Shown piece after piece: positions 1-8,430 of a stretch of DNA of 64,000 bases. The position numbers were made by a program, and so were the translations under genes. This DNA is from a virus. The notes beneath the pieces were generated by a model. That model made no database searches, was not told the origin of the DNA, and was given only the letters and a program-made list of their open reading frames with translations. The stretch lies in IMG/VR virus record IMGVR_UViG_3300031787_008607, positions 1 through 64,000 of that record. The stretch is one strand, 5' to 3'. Within the stretch, counting starts at the first letter, position 1, and every line of letters begins with the position of its first letter.

Positions 1-16
1 GTGGGGTTTTTTATTA
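1..16 (+). terminator. 3' half of a terminator cut by the window edge
   Basis: The window opens with GTGGGGTTTTTT, which matches the downstream arm and T-run of the other intrinsic terminators here (for example 121-149). The upstream arm lies outside the window. Confidence 0.4.
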
Positions 17-34
17 ATATAATATTTATAAAGT

Positions 35-109
35 ATGAAAAAATATATTTGTAAATTAGTTCAAAAGATTACCTTTGGTAAGGTATGTCTTGGTTGGTGT
101 GAATTATAA
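35..109 (+). CDS. possible 24-residue peptide
   Basis: A short frame starts with ATG and reads MKKYICKLVQ... to TAA, between two terminators. It has three Cys and is followed directly by a terminator, so it may be a real mini-gene. No family is recognised, and length alone gives little support. Confidence 0.3.
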   Translation: MKKYICKLVQKITFGKVCLGWCEL

Positions 110-120
110 CCGACAATCTT

Positions 121-149
121 AAACCTCACTCACAAGGTGGGGTTTTTTA
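121..149 (+). terminator. intrinsic terminator
   Basis: AAACCTCAC and GTGGGGTTT pair (one G-U) around a short loop and run into T6. Confidence 0.75.
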
Positions 150-171
150 TTATCTTTATATTTATTGTTAT

Positions 172-879
172 ATGAAAAAGATTATAAGATTAACTGAATC
201 TGATTTGACAAGAATTGTTAAACGTATTATTCGTGAAAACGAGGAACAACAAATAACTGACGAGGTAACTAACATAATTCTTAATAACATATCAAAAGAA
301 GATTTGTTAACTCTTGGTAAAATATACAACTCTATTGGGGAAGATGAATTTAGAGACGTTGCTGAAGATGTTGTTGATAGTGTTATTGAAGGTGATACGG
401 TTAGTGAATCAATAGGTTTTTCTAGAAGGGGTATCACTGTTGATACCGAAGCTGAAAAAGATAAACTTGAGCTTACAAAAATAATCACACGATTTGCAAC
501 TACAGTATTGTCGTTAATGACAGGAGCGGTTACTATTAATACTTTGAATCCACAACACCAAGATATTGATAGTGCAATGGTTGCTGGTATCATTACAGCG
601 GCATTAGTAGGGACAAATTTATTAACAAGAATTCCACATAAGATTGGTACTAAACCACTACCTAAAAAATTAAAAGATTCAAGAATGGCTAAATTGGTTG
701 ACTCTGAATTGAAAAATTTTGATGACCCAAGAAACACATTAATTCAAGACGCAATTAAACATTTAATGGATAAACGAATTCCTGAAACAGTTGCAAGACA
801 ATTTATTGAGAACTGGGAAGAAACAAATAATATTAAATTTAAACGACCTCCTGAAAAAAGGGTTGTAAGAGTCAAATAA
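172..879 (+). CDS. class A tagged protein with two hydrophobic segments
   Basis: Function unknown, 235 aa. The first ~23 residues (MKKIIRLTESDLTRIVKRII + RE) are the class A tag, with (I/L)-x-E sites at LTE and IRE. The body is polar, with two hydrophobic stretches around residues 105-120 and 135-150 that could form a membrane hairpin. An upstream TATATTTATTG lies just before ATG. It is followed 13 nt later by another class A gene, suggesting co-transcription. If the tag is a capsid-targeting propeptide (inference), this would be an internal virion protein. Confidence 0.75.
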   Translation: MKKIIRLTESDLTRIVKRIIRENEEQQITDEVTNIILNNISKEDLLTLGKIYNSIGEDEFRDVAEDVVDSVIEGDTVSESIGFSRRGITVDTEAEKDKLELTKIITRFATTVLSLMTGAVTINTLNPQHQDIDSAMVAGIITAALVGTNLLTRIPHKIGTKPLPKKLKDSRMAKLVDSELKNFDDPRNTLIQDAIKHLMDKRIPETVARQFIENWEETNNIKFKRPPEKRVVRVK

Positions 880-892
880 CATTAGGTAGATT

Positions 893-1276
893 ATGAAAAA
901 AGTTATTAAACTTACAGAATCAGATTTAGTTAGAATTGTTAAAAGAGTTATCTCCGAACAAACAAAAGATGGGCCGGTAATCCCTAAAAACGCCAAACTT
1001 GAAATTGATAGTAGTGTTATCAACGATTTTAAAAAAATGGGTATTGAATTCAAAAAGAGTGAGACACCTGATACTTTTTTAAAAAAATTAAATAACAGTA
1101 ACATTGGTATAAATGCTTTTCATATTGAGTCGGATGGATATAAGTTTCCAATCCAACCTGTTTTCATTAAATTTCCTGTTAAAGATTTTAATGTGAGATT
1201 AAGTTTTGAACCTTTCAATAAAGAAAGAGGGGTTTATATGGTTAGGTTGGTTAAACCAATTCCTTATAAAAAATAA
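893..1276 (+). CDS. class A tagged protein
   Basis: Unknown function, 127 aa. The tag covers residues 1-22 and ends in I-S-E before QTKDG. The rest is a small soluble-looking domain with no signal peptide or membrane segment. The tag is almost identical to that of the preceding gene while the bodies are unrelated, which points to a portable N-terminal module. Confidence 0.75.
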   Translation: MKKVIKLTESDLVRIVKRVISEQTKDGPVIPKNAKLEIDSSVINDFKKMGIEFKKSETPDTFLKKLNNSNIGINAFHIESDGYKFPIQPVFIKFPVKDFNVRLSFEPFNKERGVYMVRLVKPIPYKK

Positions 1277-1307
1277 TTGACAATACCAAGTTAATATTCT
1301 ATACTTG
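1277..1307 (+). promoter_or_regulatory. promoter for the DoxX-like gene
   Basis: TTGACA, 17 nt, then TATACTTG, ending 4 nt before the ATG at 1312. The second element matches the Bacteroidota TAnnTTTG consensus at 7 of 8 positions. Confidence 0.5.
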
Positions 1308-1311
1308 GAAT

Positions 1312-1665
1312 ATGAAAAAATATCTTACACTTAAAAATTTGGGATGGTTGTTAACTGCAATCGTTACCTTTATGCTTGGAATGGGTGGATTGTCAAAAAT
1401 CGCCGGCTCAGAAGCAATGACAACAAACTTCACCGCAATGAACATGTTACCGTATATGGCACTTGTTGGTGTGATGGAAGTAGCTGGTGTTATTGCACTT
1501 TGTATCCCAAGAACATCAATCTATGGAGCGTTGGCTTTATCTTCTGTTATGTCAGGAGCAGTTGCCGTTCACATCGCAATGTTCGGAGGAGCTGGAATAT
1601 TTGTACCAATCTTCTTGGGAGCGGCAGCTTGGACTGCACACTGTTTGAGAACTTATACCAAGTAA
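1312..1665 (+). CDS. DoxX-like small membrane protein
   Basis: 117 aa with four hydrophobic segments (about residues 10-28, 45-62, 68-85 and 90-108). The pattern LGMGGLSKIAGSE ... YMALVGVMEVAGVIAL resembles DoxX-like (DoxX_2) inner-membrane proteins, whose biochemical role is poorly defined. The gene stands alone between its own promoter and terminator. The family call rests on overall pattern, not on a catalytic motif. Confidence 0.65.
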   Translation: MKKYLTLKNLGWLLTAIVTFMLGMGGLSKIAGSEAMTTNFTAMNMLPYMALVGVMEVAGVIALCIPRTSIYGALALSSVMSGAVAVHIAMFGGAGIFVPIFLGAAAWTAHCLRTYTK

Positions 1666-1684
1666 TCTTAAAACAAAAATTATT

Positions 1685-1713
1685 AAACCCTGTCGTAAGT
1701 GATGGGGTTTTTT
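1685..1713 (+). terminator. intrinsic terminator
   Basis: AAACCC pairs with GGGTTT and is followed by a T-run, directly after the DoxX-like gene. Confidence 0.6.
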
Positions 1714-1738
1714 GTTTATATTTGTATTTATAAATTAT

Positions 1739-2293
1739 ATGACAAAGAAAGAACAAATATTGAGTAGTTTTTTAAGAACTAAAATGAACATCCCAAAGGA
1801 TGTCAAATATGAGTTTGTTGATTTTGATAATAGACGAGCATTGAAGGTTTATACTGATGTTGCCAAGACTGATAAAAACAGTGGACAATATGATGAAGAA
1901 TACACCAAGTTTTTTAGACCCTCAACAAAAAAAATAACTGGAATCCCAAGGTTTACATATGATTGGTCAAGAAAGTTTGAAGGTGTATTTAATGAGTTTT
2001 TTAATTCAACAGGATTACCAAAAGAATATTATAAAGTTTATGATGAGTTCATTAATTATGATTACTTATCAGATATTAATGATAAAATTGAAGACGCAAT
2101 TAAGAGAACTAACTACCCCAATACAGAATTTAGTTGGGATAGAGACAGCAATCCTGAATTAAAAATCTTATTTACTAATTTAACAAAGGAACAATTCGAC
2201 GATTGGGGGGATTTTAAAAATGAGTTACAAGATGAACTTAGAGGTTCCGTTGATTTAGATGAGTATAATCTTTCATTTAGACAACCAAGATAA
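1739..2293 (+). CDS. unknown protein, 184 aa
   Basis: No family recognised. The ATG at 1739 is preferred over an upstream start at 1712 because the extra residues (MFIFVFINY) are encoded by the promoter region. Both TATATTTG and GTATTTAT lie just upstream. The protein is acidic and aromatic-rich, with no signal peptide. Confidence 0.65.
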   Translation: MTKKEQILSSFLRTKMNIPKDVKYEFVDFDNRRALKVYTDVAKTDKNSGQYDEEYTKFFRPSTKKITGIPRFTYDWSRKFEGVFNEFFNSTGLPKEYYKVYDEFINYDYLSDINDKIEDAIKRTNYPNTEFSWDRDSNPELKILFTNLTKEQFDDWGDFKNELQDELRGSVDLDEYNLSFRQPR

Positions 2294-2317
2294 TTTGATT
2301 ATCTAAAAGTTTCACCT

Positions 2318-2325
2318 TATATTTG
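2318..2325 (+). promoter_or_regulatory. TATATTTG -7-type element
   Basis: Perfect TAnnTTTG, ending 3 nt before the ATG at 2329. A transcript from it would be leaderless or nearly so. Confidence 0.5.
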
Positions 2326-2328
2326 TTA

Positions 2329-2667
2329 ATGAAATTGATTTTAGGAATGTTAGTGGGGTTACTCGCTCAGGTACTAACCTTCTTACAACTACAAGGAAGA
2401 TGGAAGTATGATTGGATGAAAAACAACCAATGGTTGGTCGTACTAATGGGTATTCCGATATCAATTTTATTTATGACATCAGTTGGTTTGATGGTTGAAC
2501 ACTTCAACGGACAGTTGTGGCCATCAAGATTGATAGGATTTGTGTTGGGAACAATTATGTTTACAATCTTATCTATCACATTGTTTGGTGAACCTATAAC
2601 ACTTAAAACAGGAGTGTGTTTAGGTTTGAGTTTTTTGATACTGATGGTTCAGTTGTTTTGGAAGTGA
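2329..2667 (+). CDS. small integral membrane protein, 112 aa
   Basis: Four predicted membrane segments (about residues 2-20, 35-52, 65-82 and 92-110) make up almost the whole protein. No transporter motif is recognised. ATG 2329 is chosen over a TTG six bases upstream, which lies inside the promoter element. The stop codon abuts the following tRNA. Confidence 0.65.
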   Translation: MKLILGMLVGLLAQVLTFLQLQGRWKYDWMKNNQWLVVLMGIPISILFMTSVGLMVEHFNGQLWPSRLIGFVLGTIMFTILSITLFGEPITLKTGVCLGLSFLILMVQLFWK

Positions 2668-2741
2668 GCACCCTTATCTCAGTTGGTTAGAGAAGCTCGC
2701 TCATAACGAGAAGGTCGCAGGTTCGAGACCTGCAGGGTGCA
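2668..2741 (+). tRNA. tRNA with CAT anticodon (Met or Ile2)
   Basis: A cloverleaf can be drawn. The acceptor arms are GCACCCT/AGGGTGC, the D-arm TCTC...GAGA, the anticodon loop CTCATAA with CAT at 2702-2704, and the T-arm GCAGG-TTCGAGA-CCTGC. CCA is not encoded. Elongator Met versus lysidine-modified Ile cannot be decided by eye. It begins at the base after the preceding stop codon. Confidence 0.85.
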
Positions 2742-2797
2742 CAAAAACGTTCTTTATTTATTGGCTGAGTGATGAAACAGGTATACATGCGAGACTT

Positions 2798-3488
2798 GGA
2801 GATATATTCTAGTTTATTAGATATTTATAAGTATGAATATAAAATATACAAAAGAATTATTAGAAGAGGTAGTTAAAAAATGTGGCTCTTTTAGACAAGT
2901 ATTATTTCAATTAGGGTTGAAAGAAGCGGGTGGGAATTATAAAAATATCCAAACGAGAATAAAACAATTTGAAATTGATACATCACATTTTCACGGACAA
3001 ATATGGGGTAAAGGTAAAACTTGGAGTAAAGTAAAAGATTTATCTGAAATACTTGTTGAAAATTCAACTTATAGTAGTGGACTTCCAAGAAGTTCATATA
3101 AAATAAAAAATCAATTATTTAAATTGAACTATAAAGATAAAGTTTGTGAAATATGTGATAATACAGAATGGATGGGAAACCCAATTCCATTAGAATTACA
3201 CCACATCAATGGTAATAAGTTTGACAACAGGATAGAAAATCTACAAATTTTGTGTCCAAACTGTCACTCGTTTACTGATAACTACCGAGCTAAAAATATG
3301 AGTGCTAGAGGGGAAACTCTTTAAGTAGAACTCCGTAAATTCGGTGAACCCTGTAAAATGGGAATACCGAGCCAAGCCCGAAAGGGAAGGTGTAGAGACT
3401 AGACACGGAGAACCTAAATCAGAAATGATATGGTTAAGGTATAGTCCAGACTACAAACCGAGAGGGTAGTGAAAACTATAGTAGTAAG
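2798..3488 (+). mobile_element. group I intron in tRNA-Leu(UAA)
   Basis: The 691-nt intervening sequence follows a T at the 5' splice site and ends in G, as group I introns require. The 3' part holds core-like segments: a P4-P5-like GCCAAGCCCGAAAGGGAAGG, an R-like GTAGAGACTAGACACGG and an S-like AAGGTATAGTCC. An HNH gene fills the 5' part. The subgroup was not determined. Confidence 0.85.
2833..3324 (+). CDS. intron-encoded HNH homing endonuclease
   Basis: 163 aa. The C-terminal ~65 residues form an HNH zinc-finger nuclease: CEIC at about residue 113, then LELHHINGNKFDNRIENLQI and LCPNCHSFTDNYR, with two CxxC pairs and the catalytic His-His/Asn. The N-terminal half is probably DNA-binding. 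It lies wholly inside the tRNA-Leu intron and ends before the conserved core, so it is expected to cut intron-less tRNA-Leu alleles and spread the intron (family knowledge). Confidence 0.9.
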   Translation: MNIKYTKELLEEVVKKCGSFRQVLFQLGLKEAGGNYKNIQTRIKQFEIDTSHFHGQIWGKGKTWSKVKDLSEILVENSTYSSGLPRSSYKIKNQLFKLNYKDKVCEICDNTEWMGNPIPLELHHINGNKFDNRIENLQILCPNCHSFTDNYRAKNMSARGETL

Positions 3489-3545
3489 AAAATCTCGTGG
3501 ACATTGCGTCCGTGCGGGTTCGAGCCCCGCCTCAGCTACTAAAAA

Positions 3546-3574
3546 GACCCTCTAATTTATTTAGGGGGTTTTTT
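3546..3574 (+). terminator. intrinsic terminator after tRNA-Leu
   Basis: ACCCTC...GGGGGT hairpin followed by a T-run. Confidence 0.65.
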
Positions 3575-3607
3575 GGTTTTATTAATATTTATCATTATAT
3601 TCGTATT

Positions 3608-3754
3608 ATGAAAAATCCATTTGAAGGTTTTACAGAGGAACAGATTAAGAAACTGATGTTTTCTACTGACTTATCTTTATACGAAAGGAATAAAGAATTA
3701 TTTGAGAAAAATGTCCGTATCAAACAAACTGAAAATAAGAAACCTAATCCGTGA
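3608..3754 (+). CDS. small unknown protein, 48 aa
   Basis: Reads MKNPFEGFTEEQIKKLMFST..., with no recognised family. The first ATG after the terminator is used. The 3' end overlaps the next gene by 44 nt in another frame, suggesting translational coupling. Confidence 0.55.
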   Translation: MKNPFEGFTEEQIKKLMFSTDLSLYERNKELFEKNVRIKQTENKKPNP

Positions 3755-4805
3755 GGCGGTAGGTGTTCCATCTGATATTGAAATGATGACTTCGGTGTTC
3801 ACTGAGGTTGTTAAAAAATTGCTCTATTCTTTTAAGTCTGCCAACGAACCTTTAGACGAGGTTGAGATTGATGTTAAAAACATTGGTGAAAGTGTTATGC
3901 GTTCTGGTGTGATAACTATTGGTGGGGAGAAGTCTTGGAATATGGTTAAGCAATCACAAAGCTTTGATGAAAAGGAGTGGAAAAATTTTCCTATGTATAA
4001 AAATCCCATTGGTATTAGGTTTGAAATATTTGAAGAGGGTGTTTTACAGGCGGTTTATAAAAGTAATCTTAATATTGATGCGTCACATAGTTTTGAAGCT
4101 AAAGATTTCAAGAGTGGTGATGTCTTTGATGTTAGTTCGTTAGACTTCCATATTAGAATGGATGAAGAAACGTGGGATAATTTAGAATTATTATCACCCA
4201 AGTTGGATTCGGTAATATCACATGAGTTATTACATGCTTATCAGTTGTATAAGAGATTTATTAATAAAGGTCAGATAGGATTTGGTAAGGGACAAGCGAC
4301 TAATGTTTTGGTTAATGTTATCAACAATCAGTTTTTACCTGAGTGGAATAATTTTTTACATTTAATTTATGTAAGTTTAAAGTTTGAGCAAGATGCTCGT
4401 ATCCCACAGGTTTCACATATCTTAAGACGGACTAAGATAGATAGTTATGAAGATTTTATTGACGCTTTAAAGGATACACAGATTTTTGGTGAGATTGAGT
4501 CATTAAGAAATTTCTCAGCGGAAGAATTACTTAACTCGTTTGGTAAGATTAATAGTATACACGACATGATATTCAAAGTCCCTTCGCTTGAGAAGGCTTA
4601 TGAATGGATTTTTGAATGGAATGATATTTTACAAAAGATTGCAGACCATTTAATTACAACCGGTGTTAGTCCTTCAAAGATTGATGCCGTACCATTAGCC
4701 GTTAGAAAAGACCCAAAGAAGTTTTTTGAATACTTTGAAAGAAAGTTTAAATTCACTGCTAATAATATGTTAAAAAGGGTTTCAAAACTTTATTCTTTAA
4801 GATGA
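3711..4805 (+). CDS. tagged HELLH zinc-metallopeptidase-like protein
   Basis: 364 aa. A central motif ISHELLHAYQ (about residue 165) has the HExxH signature of zincins. A downstream third ligand could not be assigned. The N-terminus MSVSNKLKIRNLIREAVG looks like a minor tag variant ending in I-R-E. ATG 3711 is preferred over a TTG three codons upstream. The stop overlaps the next start (ATGA). Peptidase activity is inferred from one motif only; such a protein could act in the virion or in the infected cell. Confidence 0.65.
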   Translation: MSVSNKLKIRNLIREAVGVPSDIEMMTSVFTEVVKKLLYSFKSANEPLDEVEIDVKNIGESVMRSGVITIGGEKSWNMVKQSQSFDEKEWKNFPMYKNPIGIRFEIFEEGVLQAVYKSNLNIDASHSFEAKDFKSGDVFDVSSLDFHIRMDEETWDNLELLSPKLDSVISHELLHAYQLYKRFINKGQIGFGKGQATNVLVNVINNQFLPEWNNFLHLIYVSLKFEQDARIPQVSHILRRTKIDSYEDFIDALKDTQIFGEIESLRNFSAEELLNSFGKINSIHDMIFKVPSLEKAYEWIFEWNDILQKIADHLITTGVSPSKIDAVPLAVRKDPKKFFEYFERKFKFTANNMLKRVSKLYSLR

Positions 4806-5188
4806 AATACCAATTAAGTGCTCATCAATATCAGAAACTTCAGAACATGATTTATAATGTAATTGAGGATATTATGCCTGAGTATGTTAATGTTGGATTT
4901 ATTGATGGTTTTGATGACTATAACGATTTGGCGGATGTTCCTGATGTAAATCAAATTGATTCGGTATCGTTTTATGATGCGGAAAGTTACGAGATGCTTT
5001 TTAAGATACGTATAAGAAATCCTTATATGGGTGGAGATGTTCCTATAATAGTTGTTGAGTATTTTATTCAAGAAAAACTTGATGGTTTATTTGGTGAGGG
5101 TAGATGGCATGAACAGTTAATTAAATGGATTGAATATAATCATCCTGAAGTTACTACTTTATATGACAAAATTAAATCTGTAGTATAA
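4802..5188 (+). CDS. unknown acidic protein, 128 aa
   Basis: Starts MKYQLSAHQYQKLQNMI, reminiscent of class B tags but lacking ITES. It is acidic throughout, without membrane segments. It overlaps the upstream stop by 4 nt, so it is probably translated together with the metallopeptidase-like protein. Confidence 0.6.
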   Translation: MKYQLSAHQYQKLQNMIYNVIEDIMPEYVNVGFIDGFDDYNDLADVPDVNQIDSVSFYDAESYEMLFKIRIRNPYMGGDVPIIVVEYFIQEKLDGLFGEGRWHEQLIKWIEYNHPEVTTLYDKIKSVV

Positions 5189-5199
5189 TACTTATTAGT

Positions 5200-6384
5200 A
5201 TGGCAGAGATATACAACAGTATTAATCCAAACAAAATCAAAATAGATTATACCTCAAACGGTAATTCTAATAATCTTCATTATGATTCCAATTTTTTAAA
5301 TATTAATACTTGGTATTTTGGTATAGATGTTAATCGGAATTATGGAACATCATCAAAATCAGGGTGGTATCAAGGGATTGATAATCTTACAATAGATGAT
5401 GCTACCTATACAATATATTATACGGGTACAACAACAGGTAAAACTAATAATCTTAATGATTATTATAGATGTGTTCAATATACTGACACACAAGACGTTA
5501 TTAATTTTGTTAATTCACAGGCGGGTTTTAGTGTTGCAGATTTTGCAGAAGCTTTAAATTGGTTTAAACATGATGCTTCTGCTGGAAACGGAACATCAGG
5601 TAGAGGTGGAGGAGGTTCAAATGTTTGTGTTAATATGAATTATCCAAACATACCAACGAGTGGGTTAACATTTGCTTTGGATGCGGGGCATGCCGCCTCA
5701 TATCCATTTATGAATCCAACTTGGTATGATTTTACCCAATCAGCTATGAGTGGTTTTTCAGGAAGTTCAAGAATTATTAGTCATTTTGATGAGACTAGTT
5801 TCTTTTTTGATTTTATTGATAATGGGGCTATTGAACCTTTAGAGGTTTTTACTAATACGACTTATAATAGAAATCTTGGGAGTGGTTTTACTATAATATT
5901 TTGGGCGAAACCGACATACAATGCTGATGGAGCATCGCAGTATGTTTTTTCTTGTGCTCCAACTATAGGAACTCCTATAAATCAAAGTGTTGGTTTTTAC
6001 AATGAAAAGGGTAATATTAGATTTTATTACGCTATTACAGATTCTGCCGGAGTGTCTAAAACAAGAATTGGAACTGCAAATATTGATACTATAAGCTGGC
6101 ATCAATTTACATATGTTTTTGAACCTAATGGTGGAGGAACTACTACAACTAGTTTTTATCTTGATGGTACATTATCTGAAACTAATACAGAAACCTTTAC
6201 CGCAGCTTCTTGGTCGCCATCATCACCTAATTGGAAAATAGGTCAAAGTACCCCAGGAAATACTGCAGGTAAGACTTATTACGGTGGTCTACAAGTTTTA
6301 TTGGTGTATAACAGAGTATTAAGTGCCACTGAAATTGCTGACATATACCAAAACTATTTTGACACAAGGGCTTTATTTGCGTGA
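5200..6384 (+). CDS. LamG-domain structural or adhesin protein
   Basis: 394 aa. Residues 1-130 are an unassigned N-terminal domain, followed by a glycine-rich linker (GNGTSGRGGGG). From about residue 155 the protein has the concanavalin A/LamG-like pattern of phage tail or head decoration proteins (GLTFALDAGHAASYP ... WYDF ... GFTIIFWAKP ... WHQFTYVF ... FYLDG ... YNRVLSATEI). Such domains usually bind sugars or serve as receptor-binding or surface modules. It is the clearest virion-type protein in the window. Confidence 0.75.
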   Translation: MAEIYNSINPNKIKIDYTSNGNSNNLHYDSNFLNINTWYFGIDVNRNYGTSSKSGWYQGIDNLTIDDATYTIYYTGTTTGKTNNLNDYYRCVQYTDTQDVINFVNSQAGFSVADFAEALNWFKHDASAGNGTSGRGGGGSNVCVNMNYPNIPTSGLTFALDAGHAASYPFMNPTWYDFTQSAMSGFSGSSRIISHFDETSFFFDFIDNGAIEPLEVFTNTTYNRNLGSGFTIIFWAKPTYNADGASQYVFSCAPTIGTPINQSVGFYNEKGNIRFYYAITDSAGVSKTRIGTANIDTISWHQFTYVFEPNGGGTTTTSFYLDGTLSETNTETFTAASWSPSSPNWKIGQSTPGNTAGKTYYGGLQVLLVYNRVLSATEIADIYQNYFDTRALFA

Positions 6385-6394
6385 CAATTTGTCA
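6382..6394 (+). promoter_or_regulatory. inverted repeat upstream of dnaK
   Basis: TGACAA-T-TTGTCA, a perfect 13-nt dyad overlapping the preceding stop codon, lies ~90 nt before dnaK and is followed by TTGGCACATTGTTT. It may be an operator or part of a stress promoter; assignment uncertain. Confidence 0.4.
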
Positions 6395-6486
6395 TACTTT
6401 TTTCTTTGGCACATTGTTTAATAATGTGGGTCGGATTTGACTCCATAAAATAAAATTTATATTATTAAACAAAAATTAATTAAGCT

Positions 6487-8358
6487 ATGGGAAAAATAAT
6501 AGGTATTGACCTTGGAACAACTAACTCATGTGTTGCCGTAATGGAAGGTAACGAACCAGTTGTAATTACAAACAGTGAAGGAAAAAGAACCACCCCTTCA
6601 ATTGTGGGTTTCTTAAATGGTGGTGAAAGAAAGGTTGGTGACCCAGCTAAACGTCAGGCGGTTACTAATCCTGATAAGACAATCTCATCTATCAAACGTT
6701 TCATGGGAACAAGTTTTGATGAAAGTAAGGGTGAGGTTAAACGTGTTCCTTATAAAGTAGTTAAAGGTGATGGTGGAACTCCTCGTGTTGAGATTGAGGA
6801 TAGAAAGTATTCACCGCAAGAAATTTCAGCAATGGTTCTTCAAAAGATGAAACAAACTGCTGAGGATTATTTGGGAAGTGAAGTAACTGAAGCGGTTATC
6901 ACCGTACCAGCATACTTCAACGACGCTCAACGTCAAGCTACGAAAGAAGCTGGTGAGATTGCGGGATTAAAGGTAATGAGAATTGTTAACGAACCAACTG
7001 CTGCGGCACTTGCTTACGGATTGGATAAACAATCAAAAGATATGAAGATTGTTGTGTTTGACTGTGGTGGTGGAACACATGACGTATCGGTATTGGAACT
7101 TGGTGATGGTGTATTTGAAGTATTGTCTACTGATGGTGACACACACCTTGGTGGTGATGACTTTGACCAAGCAATCATTGACTGGTTGGTTACCGAGTTC
7201 AAAGATGAAAACGGAATTGACTTGACAAAAGATGCTATGGCTCTTCAACGTCTTCGTGAAGCGGCTGAAAAGGCGAAGATTGAATTATCTTCTTCACCAT
7301 CTACCGAGATTAACTTACCGTATATTATGCCTGTTGATGGTATACCAAAACACTTGGTAAGAAACTTATCTAAGGCAAAGTTTGAACAACTTGTTGATAG
7401 TTTGGTTGAAAGAACTATTGCTCCTTGTAAGTCGGCATTGAAGAACGCAGGTCTTAAAACATCTGATATTGATGAAATCATTTTGGTTGGAGGTACAACA
7501 CGTATTCCGGCAATTCAGGAAGCGGTTAAGAAGTTCTTCGGTAAGGAACCATCAAAGGGTGTTAACCCTGATGAGGTTGTTGCTCTTGGAGCGGCAATTC
7601 AGGCAGGTGTATTGGCGGGTGATGTGAAAGATGTATTGTTATTAGATGTAACACCACTATCACTTGGTATTGAAACTATGGGTGGGGTATTCACAAAGTT
7701 GATTGAAGCCAACACAACAATCCCGACTAAGAAGTCACAGGTATTCTCAACCGCAGTTGATAACCAACCTACCGTTGAAATCCATGTATTACAAGGTGAG
7801 AGAGCAATGGCGAAAGACAACCGAACCATTGGACGTTTCCACTTGGATGGTATCCCACCAGCAATGAGAGGTATTCCACAGGTTGAGGTAACATTTGATA
7901 TTGATGCTAACGGTATCATCAATGTATCGGCTCTTGATAAAGGAACTAACAAACAACAAAATATCCGTATTGAATCATCATCAGGACTTTCGAAAGAAGA
8001 GATTGAAAAGATGAGACAAGAGGCGGAGATGAACGCTGAATCAGATAAGAAAGTAAAAGAAGATGCTGAGGTTATCAACCAAGCTGACTCAACAATCTTC
8101 CAAGTGGAAAAGTCTTTAAAAGATATTGAAGACAAAATCACGGAAGAACAAAAGTCAGAGGTAACTACCGCTCTTGAAGAATTGAAATCCGCTCATTCAT
8201 CAAAGGACATTGAGAAAATTAAAGAAGGAATTGAGAACATTAATAATGTATTTCAAGGTATTACGGCAAATCTTTATAGTCAAGCGTCTGAAATGAATGA
8301 AACTATGACTGATGATTCTGAAGTATCTGATGTAGATTTTGAAGAAGTTGGTAAGTAG
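6487..8358 (+). CDS. dnaK: Hsp70 chaperone DnaK
   Basis: 623 aa, full length. ATP-driven folding chaperone, normally working with DnaJ and GrpE; neither is in the window. The ATPase domain has [13 protein letters not shown] at the N-terminus, [13 protein letters not shown], a phosphate-2 loop reading [10 protein letters not shown], and GGTTRIPA. The substrate-binding domain covers about residues 385-505, then a lid and a C-terminal VDFEEVGK. The GGG loop departs from the usual DLGGGTFD (Cys for Leu, His for Phe), which may tune ATP turnover. Its own promoter region and terminator make it a monocistron. The sequence is Bacteroidota-like, suggesting acquisition from a host. Confidence 0.97.
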   Translation: MGKIIGIDLGTTNSCVAVMEGNEPVVITNSEGKRTTPSIVGFLNGGERKVGDPAKRQAVTNPDKTISSIKRFMGTSFDESKGEVKRVPYKVVKGDGGTPRVEIEDRKYSPQEISAMVLQKMKQTAEDYLGSEVTEAVITVPAYFNDAQRQATKEAGEIAGLKVMRIVNEPTAAALAYGLDKQSKDMKIVVFDCGGGTHDVSVLELGDGVFEVLSTDGDTHLGGDDFDQAIIDWLVTEFKDENGIDLTKDAMALQRLREAAEKAKIELSSSPSTEINLPYIMPVDGIPKHLVRNLSKAKFEQLVDSLVERTIAPCKSALKNAGLKTSDIDEIILVGGTTRIPAIQEAVKKFFGKEPSKGVNPDEVVALGAAIQAGVLAGDVKDVLLLDVTPLSLGIETMGGVFTKLIEANTTIPTKKSQVFSTAVDNQPTVEIHVLQGERAMAKDNRTIGRFHLDGIPPAMRGIPQVEVTFDIDANGIINVSALDKGTNKQQNIRIESSSGLSKEEIEKMRQEAEMNAESDKKVKEDAEVINQADSTIFQVEKSLKDIEDKITEEQKSEVTTALEELKSAHSSKDIEKIKEGIENINNVFQGITANLYSQASEMNETMTDDSEVSDVDFEEVGK

Positions 8359-8378
8359 TTCACAACCAACTAATGTTA

Positions 8379-8407
8379 AAACCCCTCAAATTTGAGGGGT
8401 TTTTTTA
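8379..8407 (+). terminator. intrinsic terminator after dnaK
   Basis: AACCCCTCAAATTTGAGGGG is a perfect stem followed by T7. Confidence 0.9.
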
Positions 8408-8430
8408 TTTAATAAAAGTATTTATGAAAT

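Larger units (their letters stand above)
2763..3538 (+). tRNA. tRNA-Leu(UAA), interrupted by an intron
   Basis: The 5' exon (2763-2797) ends ...CGAGACTT and the 3' exon (3489-3538) begins AAAATCTCG. Joined, they give the anticodon arm CGAGA-CTTAAAA-TCTCG with anticodon TAA. The acceptor is GGCTGAG/CTCAGCT (one G-U), the long variable arm GGAC-ATTGC-GTCC is typical of Leu, and the T-arm is GCGGG-TTCGAGC-CCCGC. The intron sits between U34 and A35, the position used by the classical tRNA-Leu(UAA) group I intron of cyanobacteria and plastids (known). Confidence 0.85.

Noticed and set aside
172-737. Minus-strand frames complementary to tagged genes (also 763-1104, 54487-54702, 55238-55465)
   Set aside because: They arise because the repeated tag DNA happens to be open on the other strand (FFI...LTKSDSVN-type products); codon use and position show the plus-strand gene is real.
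1344-1733. Alternative plus-strand frame over the DoxX-like gene
   Set aside because: Out-of-frame shadow rich in Cys/Trp/Ser, with no family pattern, running through the terminator.
2668-3540. tRNA-associated integration (att) site
   Set aside because: No integrase gene and no duplicated tRNA 3' end were seen; the interruption of tRNA-Leu is explained by the group I intron.
6400-6430. Sigma-54 promoter (TTGGCAC) upstream of dnaK
   Set aside because: The -12 half (TTGCA/T) at the required distance is missing; a sigma-A-type or heat-shock operator reading is at least as good.
7014-8141. Minus-strand frames inside dnaK
   Set aside because: Shadow frames of a strongly conserved gene with no start context and no recognisable domain.
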